Shown in pieces: positions 51,238-62,617 of a stretch of 64,000 nucleotides of DNA. The notes under the pieces are model-generated. The model was not told where the DNA came from. It did not search any database and worked only from the letters and a program-made list of their open reading frames with translations. The stretch is from Syncephalastrum monosporum B8922 (lineage: Eukaryota; Mucoromycota; Mucoromycetes; Mucorales; Syncephalastraceae). Numbering within the stretch: the first letter of the stretch is position 1; the number at the start of each line of letters is the position of its first letter. A program made the position numbers and the translations under genes. The DNA lies in assembly GCA_000697355.1 (NCBI GenBank), contig JNEN01001228.1:372001-436000 (forward strand), in the 5' to 3' direction.

Positions 51238-53600
51238 TTAGTGCCGCCGGCCCCTTCTTGGGTTGTTGTAGTCTCGATGGCCGCCACCACCCTGAAAATG
51301 ACCGCCTCCTCGCCGACCGCGATTGTTGTAAGGCTGGTAGCCACCTTGCTGTGGGTGCTGCTGCTGCTGCTGCTGCGGACCTGGTGGGGGCATAGGTCCA
51401 CCTCCGCCTCGGTCCATGGGGTGCCGACGGAATGGTGGCATGGGCTGCTGCTGTGGTTGTTGCTGCATAGGCATAGGGCCGCGGAACGGTGGGGGTGGGC
51501 CGCCACTGGGATTCCTGGGTCCGGGCCCGCGTTGGAAGGGCGGCGGGGGCATGGGTGGCCGGAAACCGCTATGGGGACCATCGCGCGGACCATCGCGCGG
51601 ACCATCGCGCGGGCCATGCATGTCGCGTGGTGGGCGGAACGGCGGCGGTTCGTTGCTATGCATAGGGCTCCGGAACGGCGGTGGGGATTGCTGTGGAAGA
51701 GGAGGAGGCATGGCGTGCGGCGGCGGCCGGAAAGGTGGAGGTTCGTTCATGGAAGAAGGTCGTGGAGGGGCGTTCGCAGGTCGGAAAGGTGGGGGTTCCA
51801 TGCGCGAGGGCGCATTATGAGGCCGGAATGGTGGCGGTTCCGCCGAGCTTCTCTGCTCTTCCTCTTCTTTGCTCTCTTCTTGGTTGCTCGAGTCAAACTG
51901 TTCCACGGTCTCTTCGCCCGGCCGTGGCCGCGTCCAGAAGCGTGTGGTATGGTCGTTCGATCCAGAGACGAGAATGTGGCCGACAGGATGCCAATCCAGC
52001 GACCAAATGTTCGATTCATGTGCGGTTTCTTGTTTGCCGACAGGACCCTCTTGTCTAATAAAGGATGTCAGTATGCTTGTGATGGGCGTCCATGGAAGCC
52101 AGAACTATACCCTGTCAGCCAGAACATCAGGGAACCATCACTGCCACCTGTAGCGAGGAGACGCTCGTGATGAGGGTGCCACTTGGCAGCTATAGGGATC
52201 CTGTCAATACACGCAAGCCCGGTGGATGCTACCGTTCACTTACAGCAGATTTCTCGTTTATGTCCTCGAATGATTTGCAGCTCTTTCATGGTTCTGACAT
52301 CGTAGATACGGATGAGCTGGTCTCTGCCGGCGGATACGATCCAGTTGCCGTTCTGGTTCCACTCGAGAGCGAGTACTGTGTTCTTGTGGCCGTGCCTAAT
52401 GGAATAGATGAGCTATCTGGATGTAGACATAGAAGTGCGTCACCCACAGTGTTGTGATGTTTTTTGCCGATTTCGGGTCCCAGAGCTTGATCAAGTTATC
52501 TTTACTTCCAGACGCAAGCAGTGCCTTGTACGGGTGCCAGTCGACGCACTTGACGTCCCAACCGTGACCGGTGAGTGCGCGTTCCTCTGTTCCAGTGTTA
52601 AAGTCCCATATTTTGATCAGCGAATCGTCTGAGCAGGTGGCGAACCGTGTATCGGATGGAGCAAACCTAGCACATCCCAATGAGTAAAAACACTAAAGGA
52701 GAAACGGCTCTTCATGACTTACGTCAGGTCACGGATGGCTTCTCTGTGTCCCTGGAACATTTTGAGATTGCTCATATTGGACTGCCAGTATTTGACGACA
52801 CCGCTATGGTCACCTGTGACCATCCAGTTATCATTATGGGACCAGTTCATGGCGCGTACAGCTGAATCGTGTGCCTGAAAGGAAATGTCGGGAAACGTCA
52901 GTGCTATCCTCTTTTGAGTGGCTAGGCAAGGGGCTTTTACCTGTAGGATCGTTTCAAAGTTAAACGTCAAACCGTTCCATAATGTAAATTCGCCACTGGA
53001 AGAGCCTGTAATCAATCGCCTGCCTTCAGGCGTCCACTTGATAGAAGAGTTGAGTTCCACAAACAAGATAGGATTCAAGGAAGAAACCGAAATCGTACCC
53101 GAACAACATTGACAGGGAATCGCACTTTATTCGTCGAGGTATGCACAAACTTAGTTGTCACTGCATTCATAGGGTTGTCGAGATACGCAGCGGGGGGAAG
53201 CAGCTAAAGTTCGATTGAGTTTAGATCAGCACAGCTGGAAGGCAAACGACAACGACAAGAGAAAGCATACCTCGACAATGAAGTTGGGATCGGGTCGAAG
53301 GAACCGCGTATCTCTTCGATCCCGAATCCATACACGCTCCTACAGAAGCAGCAAAAGGCGAAAGAGGGTGTTTATTGGTTTCTTATTCAAGAACAAGCAC
53401 GCCGTGGAAGAATGCGGTGGACACGCTACCTGCATCCAACGCGCCAGACTCTGATTATAGTCGACGGTTCGGCGCTGGATCGCCTTTCTCATGCGTTTTC
53501 CGTCAAAGACAAGCTTTGAGAAAGGAACATTTCCGTCTCCGTTGGGTTTCATAGGTGGTCGCCCTGCTGGTCGTCCGCCGCCATCCTCAACTTGTGCCAT
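51238..53600 (-). CDS. PFS2: Polyadenylation factor subunit 2 (WD-repeat, WDR33/Pfs2)
   Basis: WD40 subunit of the cleavage and polyadenylation factor; in animals WDR33 contacts the AAUAAA signal. Nine exons (53600-53430, 53339-53271, 53203-53099, 53036-52941, 52874-52723, 52666-52448, 52395-52244, 52189-52111, 52054-51238) give 619 aa. The N-terminal block includes [21 protein letters not shown] blades follow, with [58 protein letters not shown] and [17 protein letters not shown]. The C-terminus is a proline-rich repeat tail in which EPPPFRP recurs, then three DGPR copies, polyQ, and an RGG-type end. That tail is longer than in yeast Pfs2 and closer to WDR33 in style. Confidence 0.94.
51581..51620 (-). 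repeat. Tandem 12-bp coding repeat (DGPR units) in the Pfs2 tail
   Basis: The unit GGACCATCGCGC recurs three times on the plus strand, encoding DGPR units on the gene strand, next to several PPPFRP repeats (51620-51840). Confidence 0.75.
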
Positions 53601-53736
53601 GTCTCAAACAAGTAATACGTAAAAGTAATGTGAAAATTGTTTTATGACATGTAGAGCGTATGAGCGGGAAATTGTGAAATTTCCCCCCCCCCCAAAAGCC
53701 CGCCCTCCATCTTTTACACACCGTGCATTCAAGCTT

Positions 53737-53775
53737 CTCCAAAATAAAACCGCTTTATGCGGTGTTATCTTGGAG
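53737..53775. repeat. 17-bp stem hairpin with 5-nt loop
   Basis: Arm CTCCAAAATAAAACCGC (53737-53753) faces GCGGTGTTATCTTGGAG (53759-53775) across the loop TTTAT. Fifteen of 17 positions pair. In a minus-strand transcript one mismatch becomes a U-G wobble, giving 16 of 17. It lies 137 bp upstream of the PFS2 start codon, on the 5' side. Confidence 0.8.
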
Positions 53776-54433
53776 CATACTACAGTGTGAGGTTATCCGT
53801 GTTATGACTACGCCTATATGTTGCTTCATTTGGTATCAATTAGAGTGTGCGTACACCACACCTAGTGTGTAATGTAGAATGCATTGACGCCTGATATGAA
53901 ACTAGGTATATATATGTAGATATAGATATGTATATACTTCCAACAATAATCTACTTGCCAGATGACATCTATAACCCACTTACCTGAGACATTGTACTGT
54001 CGATAATACGCATACATTACCCAGCACGTTAACGTAGACACAGACCAACGTATTTACGGATCCTGACGGCTTGCGCTTCGAGTTTGGCTGGAAGTTAGCG
54101 ATGCTGACTTAACAGCAACTTCAGTCGTAGCTGATGCTTCACAAATTGACGTCCTAGGTCCTTATCTTGGTTACATTTGACGGCCGAGTGTGAAAGCATA
54201 CCACTTTTCGGTAGTTCTTTCTGCTTACCCCCCACAATCATCAAACAACTTACCGAGTGAACTACTGCCTCGTTAGAAGAGTGCTTATCTACTTTTAATG
54301 TATATATATATATAGATATCTAAAACGCTGATGGCGATATTATACTAACCCTTCTCACACTAATACCCAGGCAACATGCATCCGAAACTCGTCAGACATC
54401 TGGAACCAATGAAATTGCAGACTCATTCGTCTC

Positions 54434-54461
54434 TGATATGATTCACATGATATGATTCACA
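54434..54461. repeat. 14-bp tandem duplication
   Basis: TGATATGATTCACA occurs twice without spacing (54434-54447 and 54448-54461) in the intergenic region. Confidence 0.9.
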
Positions 54462-55104
54462 TATTTTAGGGCCTTTGCGACGAACCAAACATTTCTTGTC
54501 TAATGTTTCCTGCTATGTATGTTGGATCTATTGCGACTTCTTGTCACGATTGCTGTACCAAAACCCACGTGATCATCAGACATTATCAGTCTAGGTCAAA
54601 GTATCTTTACTGATAGCCAGAATTATGCTGACTTACTATATTACTCCATCAACGCTATGGACTGTCGGAAGATCTCTCGCAGCTAGTAGCAAATCCTTGT
54701 AAGCGTTCATAAAAGTTTAATCAGAGCATTAATAGTAGTATATATTCAAAGAGAGTTAATGCATATGAATACTTTATTTGAATCTACCGGACGGAAATAA
54801 TCAAGAATGCTTTATCACAATCTATTCTCTCGTCCATACATATGCAGCACCGGCTTTAACCACATTTTCCAGAGATATAGATGTCGACTGTTCTAATGGA
54901 TGCACATATAACTATGGACACGCTGGTACACGTCATAGATGGACGGGCGGTCTGGGTTGTGACGGACAGCGAAAATGATCTGATGCATGGCATACGCACA
55001 ATGGGTCATCCTGGCTTTGACCAATCAATGCAGCCGGCGCTTCCCAGATTTGGACAAAATATATATCCACCTTTCCAGCGCCTGCCTTCGCACTTTTCGC
55101 AAAC

Positions 55105-55683
55105 ATGACTCTCTCACAGCCGTCAACACCTCTCTGGACCTCTTTATCAAGCACAGCAGCGTCCCCCTTAGTACCACTCGAATATACACCTTTGGATGAT
55201 CTTATTTCTGCTGCTACCAGCAATCTTGACCTGGTCACCCCGCGGCAGCCAACAGCAGCAGACACCATGGGAACCAACATAACCCACACGATACCCTCCC
55301 CTAGCATACCCCCAGCAACTATGAGCCTATCACATCAGACGATACTTTGCGCACCTTCCTCTGAAATGGACGGGTGGACGCTCCAGTCAGCTGCTGCTGC
55401 ATTACGAGCCTCCAGAAAGCAGCGCCAACGTGCGGAGGAAAACCGTCGCCGGAGCGCCGAGAGCGCACATCGATCGCGCTTACGCCGCGCAGCAAGAATG
55501 ACTGGACTGGAGCGACGAGCACGCGAATTAGAAGTCAGTAACAGAACGCTGCATTTGCGCTTGGCTGTCCTCGAAAGTCAGCGCGATGCTGTTGCAAGGA
55601 AGGAGCGCGAAGACCGGGAACATGTCTATCGATTGGAACGGCAGCTGGCTGAGCTGCAGCGGGCATTGCAAACTGATGCCTAA
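55105..55683 (+). CDS. bZIP-like transcription factor with an atypical basic region
   Basis: A single-exon gene for 192 aa. The N-terminal 100 residues are Ser/Thr/Pro-rich. A basic stretch follows, reading RKQRQRAEENRRRSAESAHR then SRLRRAARMTGLERRARELE. It continues as a coiled coil with leucines at heptad spacing (GLERRARELEVSNRTLHLRL, then AVLESQ) and a further charged helix to the end. The pattern S/A-A-x-x-SR-x-R followed by a leucine heptad is that of a bZIP. However, the invariant Asn is replaced by Ser, or equally the Asn-Arg pair is displaced by four inserted residues (RRSA). DNA binding may therefore be altered. Start is the ATG at 55105. No orthologue named. Confidence 0.7.
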   Translation: MTLSQPSTPLWTSLSSTAASPLVPLEYTPLDDLISAATSNLDLVTPRQPTAADTMGTNITHTIPSPSIPPATMSLSHQTILCAPSSEMDGWTLQSAAAALRASRKQRQRAEENRRRSAESAHRSRLRRAARMTGLERRARELEVSNRTLHLRLAVLESQRDAVARKEREDREHVYRLERQLAELQRALQTDA

Positions 55684-56061
55684 ATATATACCTTCCCTTC
55701 AAATCGCGGTGAACCCTGATCTCTCTCCTCTCGATATTCGTTTCAGTATATCAACTCAAAGGACCCTTTCTTTCTCTCTACAGTACTGTATAGTGCGCGG
55801 GGGGGCCAATAAGAAGGAGAGAGGGGTGGGGTGTGCGCGTGCGATCTAGAGTATCAGTTTTTATCGTTTTTTCTCCTGCTCTTGTTTCTAATTCACCCCT
55901 TTCTGGCGTGCCCCTGGCCTTCTCTTTGCTTTGTAACGCTTTCATCTTTTGCCTATAATTATCACGCTTTCATGTCTCCTCCTGTTGCATCCTGTTCCTC
56001 CGCAGCTCTCAAGAAATAAGACCACGTTTCAACCAAAACCTACCATGTTCCTCTTTCCCCC
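55684..56061. other. Intergenic between bZIP-like gene and DUF1765-like gene
   Basis: 378 bp, pyrimidine-rich on the plus strand (55700-55780 and 55860-55960), fitting a fungal promoter or leader for the following gene. No ORF supported. Confidence 0.5.
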
Positions 56062-59000
56062 ATGATGGTCCACCAAAAAAGCAACAGCAGCAGCGGTTCT
56101 ATCACCGTTGCCGGTAATACCAACCCAAGCTCTCATTCTCTTAGTCAGGAACAGAATACGAACGTCTCTTTTTTCTCGGAACCCAATCACTCATCACCCG
56201 TTGGTGCATTGCCGTCGTCATTGCTTGTCAGACCGACCCACCCAAAGAAGAACGCCATGGCCGACTTGCCCTGTTCCCCTCCTCTGATACGTACTGATAC
56301 TGGAAGTCATGCTTGGCAGACAACAGCACCCTCGACTACAGAAGCAGAAGAGCCCGTAGTCCTTTCAGCAGGCCGGACGGACACGGCATTGTTGTTGCCT
56401 GGCACGTCTACCAACTCCGCATATCATGCAACCGCATCGCTTTCGTCTTCCTCTTCTTCTTCCTCGTCTGCCGCCTCTTCTGCTTCTCACTACCATAACA
56501 GCAGCACATCCGACTGTCCGTCGTACGCCACCATGCATAACCCTATTGAAATTCACGTCGACTATACAGCCCTGCGAAAGGCCTTTTCAAAGTATGTCTA
56601 CCCTTTTCTGCTCTTTTCTCTTATTTTTTTTTTTTTTTTTTGGTATCTCGTTGTGACACCCACCCGCTCCACCACGATTTAGATTTCAGAGCAAGACCAA
56701 ACAACGCCATGACATTGCCCAGCAGCAGCTTCTGCCTTGGTTTCATAAACAGCCGCCCTGCTTGGCCTACCCCGTTTGCTTCTCTTCCCGTCATGGTAGC
56801 AAACGGCCTACAAAGGGCCCCTCCAATGGCAGTCATTATCAGCAGGGCAGCCATAACACTACGAATACGATCACTCCTTCCTCTACTGGCGCTTCCTTCT
56901 GGAGTCAGAAAATCATTGGTCACCATGCAAAGGAAAAAGACGCTCTCGCGACCGGCCGGATCATCCTTCTCCGATGGTACATATACACAAACATACCCAT
57001 ATCAGTCTCACCTCCTGATGAGTCCTCTGATTCACAATACTAATATATTTACTTCCTTCTTCTTTTTTGTTTTCTATGTACATATTCTGCTTCACAGGTG
57101 GCGGGTACTTATGAGCAATGTACAGCAGGTTCATTATACCGAGCGATGCGTCTACCTGGAATGCGTGCTTGAGATCATGTCTCGGTAAGTCTTTTTTTTT
57201 TTTTGTTTTGTATCTGCTCCTTAATCTCTGGATCTTTTCTTTATACTAACAAAAAGCTCTTGCCTTCATCTTAAGTCCGGAATTTGTTCAATTTGGTAAG
57301 AATGAAAAAAATAAAACATACACTGGCACGTACACATTTACAAAGTACGCACACCCACGTATGAGTGCGTGCACGCGTGTATGATGTGCCGCGCAAACAC
57401 ACACACACACATACACACGTATGCACAGATGATTCCTAAGCGTTTCATTTCTATTCTTTTGCGTACTGCGGATAATAGATCATTCCGGGTCTCCGAGTTA
57501 CACCTTCGACGAGTGGATCGCCAAAAGCGATGATGCTGTGCTCAACGAGTACAGAAGTCTTCTGAGCCTCACACTGCGTTATGCCATCAGCAGACTCAAT
57601 CAAAAAGCCATTTATTCCAACATGATTTTGTTTTGCTCAAAAGTTTTAGGTTAGTTGTGTCACTATCATGCAAGTTGTAGGATCTATCTCATACCATATT
57701 TTTTTTTCCAATAGCTCTCTGTTTCTTCAAAGTGCCTGGCCTGGCGCCGGCGCTACTACGCATTCTTGCTGTTAAGGCACAATCGACCAGACGAATTCGA
57801 CAAGAATTGGGCGATATTGCAGCTGAGTAAGTCATGCAGAGCATGGAGAAGACCGTATTCATCTCTCATTTCTGCATCTGCTTTCTTCCAAAATTGTGAG
57901 CAGCTGCTCCAGATTTAGACCAGCTCTATCAGCGGCTTTCAGCGAGCACCTTCACCCTCTCATGGTCACCGACTCTCGGTCCTACCAAAGTGCATTCCAG
58001 CACGCCAAGTCACGTCTCCGCCCTCCAATCACTTTTGCAGGAAATTGGATCCGAAGGTAGGGAAAAGAAGCCGAACACCCCCTCTCGCCAATGCAGCTGA
58101 TCGCATGGACTATTTTTGGCATATCAAGGTGGCAAAGTGACGATAGCGAGCTGTTTTTCTTTTTTTACCGGCATTACCATTCCATTTTGAAGCTTTACGT
58201 GAACGGTGTGTTTCCGCATGTGGAGCAGTGCAGCTCAGTTCAGCGCAACGCACTCTTGTCACTTTCCCCAGGATACATGTATCTGGCGGCGTATTTTTCT
58301 GGAAAAATAGACGCTTTACTGCACCGCGAGATTCACTCTGTCACTACCGTGCTCCACTGTTCCCAGCAAAATGGAAGCAACGGCGGGAGCACGACTAACA
58401 GCGAATGGCACAACCGGTCCACTGCAGCAGTGGGCAGCAAAAGTGTACCGAACGACCCTGATATGATGACAGTGGTAAACAAGCCGCTTATCTCCACACC
58501 CACATCCACAACCACTGCGCCTGCTATCATTGCTAATAGTAACCATCACGCGCAACACCAACAGCAACGGATGGCGCAAAACCCGAGCAAGCCCCGACCG
58601 CTGGATGCCGCAACCCACAAGTACGCCGAGTGCATGGCATTCTGCGTAGCTATGGCTGACCCACAAGGATTGTACTTTGACATGGTCAACATCTGGTTAA
58701 GAGCAGTGATCAAGAGGACCAACTTTATGGTGGCCGAAAGTGTATTCTGTAAGTGAAATATAACCACATAGTGCAATGATGCTTATACCACATCCTTGAA
58801 AACTTGCAGGCCTCCTGGATTTCATTGAAGTTTTGCTCCTGGAAATGCAGTGTTGCCAGAGTAAACCCAACAGCGGGCCGCCCATTGATATTCCCTTTTT
58901 GCTCCATACGCTCGATATTCTGCTGTCCAAGTCTGACCACACCATCAGTCTGCTTCGCGCCTTGTCGTTTATTTATATCCATTTTCCCTATCTGACATCT

Positions 59001-60246
59001 CGGACTGCATTGATGGACACGCTCTGCCGACAAATACTTCTCTCGCCGCCAGTATTTGAAAAGCTCCTACTCCACTGGAATCGTAATGTGCGTATATTCT
59101 TCCTGCGTTGTCTCTTCTGGCGGGTCGCCCGGGTGCACTCCCAAAGAAGCGTCCGCTGGACCAACTCAGACACGAATCCTGACACATGCGATGGGTGCTC
59201 TTGTCGACAGCAATGGCGAAAAGCAAGCTCTGGTAAGACAGATAGTGTCGTTTCTTGCATATGAGCCCAAATAATGGATTGAATCTGTAGGACTTTTGAA
59301 CGCACCATCGCAGGTTGAGGACGTGCTCCTCAGCCAAAGCGCGTTGTAAGCTCCGGCAGTAGGAATACATCGTGGCATAATCGCTCACATTTATATACGC
59401 TTTAGAGAGACTCATATTCTTCTTGAAGCCCTGATAGCGGCACTTTATCTGCACTACGAAAGGTCTCAAGAGGCAAGAGGCGGACGCCGGCAAAGCATTC
59501 AAACACGAGCCATCCATAGCCTCTCCCCGTTCGCGACTAAAAACACTACCGCACCACCGACGCCCTTTTTATCCTTTTCAACGCCGCCCAGCGAGAGTCG
59601 TAAAGCACCCATGGAAGAAAATGATGTCAAGGAGGGTGCTGTGCAGCAACAGGAGCAGCAGCAGCAGCAACAACAACAACAGGGCCGGCGACGGAGGCCA
59701 ACCGTGTTTCGTCGAAAGTTTGCTCGCTCGGCAGAAAACAAACTTCTGCGCCTGTTTTCCCCTAACAAGCAGCCTGTGCAGCACAGTAAAAGTGATGACG
59801 ACCTCCGCAGAATACAGACCCCATCAGACAAAGAACAGCAGAAAAAGAAGGCCAGCCGTCGCACGGGGGACGTAGACGACAAGAAATCAGTGATATCAAA
59901 TGCAGATTCATCCATATTCTTGCAATCCATTCAGCAACGTTCCCCAGAGCTCTACGCAATGAATGCCAAACCACCGTCGCTGCCTAGCCCACGCCACTCG
60001 GTGAGCGAGCCGCTGCCGCCTCAACAAGAAGACGAAAAGAAGCAAGACGAGAAAGAAATAGTATGGTCGGTTGATCATTGGGAGTATGCGCCCGAGAACC
60101 ACGTGTATGCACGCAAGGTCGTCAACGAACTGTCTACGATGCAGAAAGAATGTCGGTTGTGGCTGGCTCAGGCGCAATCCCCGATGGCTGTCCCACCCGG
60201 TGTTGTTCTCGAATGGCCTCGCAACTGGACCTTCTCGAGCACCTAA
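56062..60246 (+). CDS. Large uncharacterised fungal protein, possible DUF1765 (UPF0592) family
   Basis: Eleven exons join in frame to 1101 aa: 56062-56591, 56683-56976, 57098-57184, 57276-57295, 57479-57649, 57715-57826, 57904-58056, 58129-58748, 58810-59232, 59291-59345 and 59406-60246. A Ser/Thr-rich N-terminus precedes a helical core. The core includes WWRVLMSNVQQVHYTERCVY, FCSKVLALCFFKVPGLAPALL, ITFAGNWIRRWQSDDSELFF and HWNRNVRIFFLRCLFWRV. The tail is low-complexity, with a polyQ run, and ends in VLEWPRNWTFSST. The core resembles DUF1765 proteins such as the S. pombe UPF0592 member, judged from memory only. Exon 4 is just 20 nt. The join around 59120-59410 rests on frame logic and is the weakest part. 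Function of the family is unknown; a membrane or cell-cortex role would be a guess. Confidence 0.68.
59644..59682 (+). repeat. CAG/CAA repeat encoding polyglutamine
   Basis: Thirteen codons, twelve of them Gln and one Glu, in the C-terminal tail of the DUF1765-like protein. Confidence 0.85.
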
Positions 60247-60437
60247 TAAAGCGAAAAATACATATGCGTCTGTAAAAGTACTAGCAAAGAAGCCTTTCTT
60301 TCAAAGAAGAAGAAAAAATGATGGAACATCTTTTGATATTTTCCCAACCGCGTTCCGCATATGAATTAGATGGTCCCGATGGAATACAGCGGCAACCACA
60401 TCACTAGTAGCCTGTACGTAAATGCTTCTGACCCTAT

Positions 60438-62183
60438 TTATTGGTAGCGTTGCACAACAACTGTGTTCATCAGCCCAGCATCCTTGAGCGTCTGTGTCTC
60501 ATCCGTCAGCTCCTTGACAGGGAAGGTCGTCTGTAAGATGTAAGATCGATCGGTGGGACGTGTGCCATTGATATAGCGTCGAATGTCACCGACAGTTTGA
60601 GTGTGGTTAAACTTGGCAACCAGCCTACGCGTTGGGTAAACGGTTAACTTCCCTCCCTTCTTTTTCCCTTCTTTCAATTTTTACCGAGAGCCATCACCCA
60701 GACGGATCTGCAATTGCGTGGTGGGTTGAGATTCGTCTACTGTCACGGCTGGCTCACTCGAAGCAGCAGCTGAAGAAGAAGACGAAGGATAGGCACCGGG
60801 AGCAGCTCCCGATGGCGACGCGGGCGCCGCAAAGGGGGCAGGGCTGCCCAGTCGATGACCAGAGCCTTCAAAAGGCTTGGGTGGGGCTTTTGGCGGAGGC
60901 ACGTAATCTTCGTCCTGACGCCGGGCGACGCGCACATCCACAGGCTGACCATGGCGCACGTTCAGCAAGGAGAGGGGTGCACGACTAGAAAGATAAAGGA
61001 ACACAAACACATGAGACTTGATTGGCCAGGTCGAACATCCCAAAAAAAAAAAAAATGCAAACAATACTCACCCGCTGTTGATTGCATTGAGCATGGTCTG
61101 GTTGGCAGGGTCATCGTAGCGGTAGAGCGGGCCATCATCGACACTGAAGCCATTGCGCCAAAATGTGAGATAGCGCGTTACCTTTTCAAAAGTGAAAGGT
61201 TTGCCATAAGCGGTCTCAAAAGAAGAGAGGGAGCCGGTTCAACTTACGGGTTCCAAGGGGAGCTCTTCATGAGCCTGTGGAGCAGTCGGGTTGATAAGCT
61301 CGGAGGGTTCTTCTTCACTACCGAGTTTGTATCCCGATCCTTTAAAAAACGACGGCTGATTCTGAGCGGTGGAGGGGTCGTCTTCGTCAGGTGCCGGGCC
61401 GCCCCTAATAAAAGCGAGCACGACAGCATCAGTCACTCGAACCCAAAAAAGACGTTCAAACTCACTCGGCTGCCTTTTTCAAAATCTGGTTCACCAGATC
61501 GTTGTGCTTGTTGGGTCCCTTGACGAGCATACCCCTAAGTCGTACACAAGCAAGTCAGTATCCACACGCCATGAGAGCCTAGGAGCATTCACGAAGGATG
61601 AATGACGTACGATTTTTCTCCGCCTGCGAAAAAGTCCTGGCGATCATCGTCCGATTCATCGTCTTGATCGTTGCTACCCAAATCATTCAGAGTGCGCACC
61701 TTGGAACTGTGATATCCATGACAAGTAGAGTACAGAGTCAGTACTTCGAACAAAGCAAAATGCAGACAGGCTGCAGAGTACGCACGTATTCTTTCTACTC
61801 GACGATGCCGCGGCTGATCCGGATCCTCCAGCGCCCGCATTGCCCTTGTTGCTGCTGCTGCTGCTGCTGCTGCTGGCACCCAGCGGTTGACTCGCTCCAC
61901 CCAAGGAATTGCCACCCAGAACACCACCTGCTGTCGTCGGGCCTGCAGCGTCCTCGCCTTCAGGAGCTTCACTTGCGCCTGCACCGCCGCCGAGTTCGTA
62001 GAATTGATTGACAGCGACCTATGGGGATCATGAGGGACTGAGCGCAAACGAGGAAGGCGGCTGTTTACAGCAGCAACATACCTTCAGGTCCCAGTTTGCC
62101 ATTTCCAGAAAGAACTGGGCTTTGTCTGTGGAAGAGCCGGTCATGCCAACGAACTGCTGAATGGCTTCGTCCTGGTTTGCCAT
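60438..62183 (-). CDS. SHP1: Cdc48/p97 adaptor p47 (Shp1/NSFL1C), UBA-SEP-UBX
   Basis: Cofactor that recruits the AAA ATPase Cdc48 to ubiquitinated or membrane-fusion substrates. Eight exons (62183-62082, 62018-61786, 61706-61611, 61534-61466, 61404-61248, 61181-61072, 60984-60685, 60624-60438) give 417 aa. The N-terminal UBA-like domain has [20 protein letters not shown] then [14 protein letters not shown] Gly/Ser linker with an eight-Ser run follows, then [20 protein letters not shown]. The SEP domain has [20 protein letters not shown] and [20 protein letters not shown]. The C-terminal UBX domain has [20 protein letters not shown] and [16 protein letters not shown]. Domain order and size match yeast Shp1 and human p47. 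It converges on the preceding gene with 191 bp between stops. Confidence 0.95.
61851..61876 (-). repeat. GCT/AGC trinucleotide repeat encoding serine run in p47
   Basis: About 8.7 copies on the plus strand as GCT, read as AGC serine codons on the gene strand, within the linker between UBA and SEP domains. Confidence 0.85.
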
Positions 62184-62617
62184 GATGCTGTATGAATAAC
62201 AGAAAAAGAAAAAAGAAAGCAGAAAGAAGTGGAAGACACGTAACGCGCCCAAATAGAATCGAGCGGGCACCGGTGCTTGCCTGCGGAGTTTGTTCGGTTT
62301 TTGCCCACAGATTCATGCTATATTGTATATTGCCACCTTCTCTTAATACATACACTGACTCAAAGAATGTACACCGAGTCAGAATGATCACAAAAGCCTG
62401 TCCGAATGACTCTCCTCCAATAAAGAAACACGTATGCATAATGCGGCTTCCATTGTTTACAGGAGGACAAAGGATGTGTGATATACAGATTCCATTTATA
62501 CATGAAATTTGGATGTCCGAATGGTTTGCTGGACACAGAGGAACGGGTGGAGGGGGGATTCGATACCACTTTTAGTCACTTTTACATTACTTGCAACTCC
62601 ATTGCAGTGTCAGGTTA
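62184..62617. promoter_or_regulatory. Divergent promoter region of SHP1 and the unknown low-complexity gene
   Basis: 434 bp between two outward-facing starts. A CTCCATTGCAG acceptor-like site at about 62596-62606 could be the end of a 5' UTR intron of the plus-strand gene. No other element recognised. Confidence 0.45.

Larger units (their letters stand above)
53601..55104. other. Intergenic about 1.5 kb between PFS2 and the bZIP-like gene (divergent)
   Basis: Both flanking genes point outward, so two promoters lie here. It contains an 11-C run at 53683-53693, a long hairpin at 53737-53775, a 14-bp tandem duplication at 54434-54461 and AT-rich sequence. No supported ORF or tRNA. Confidence 0.55.

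Noticed and set aside
59056..59274. Alternative frame through 59120-59232 giving TRILTHAMGALVDSNGEK
   Set aside because: Although protein-like, it runs into a stop after any available splice to the next exon, whereas the chosen frame stays open to the end of the gene.
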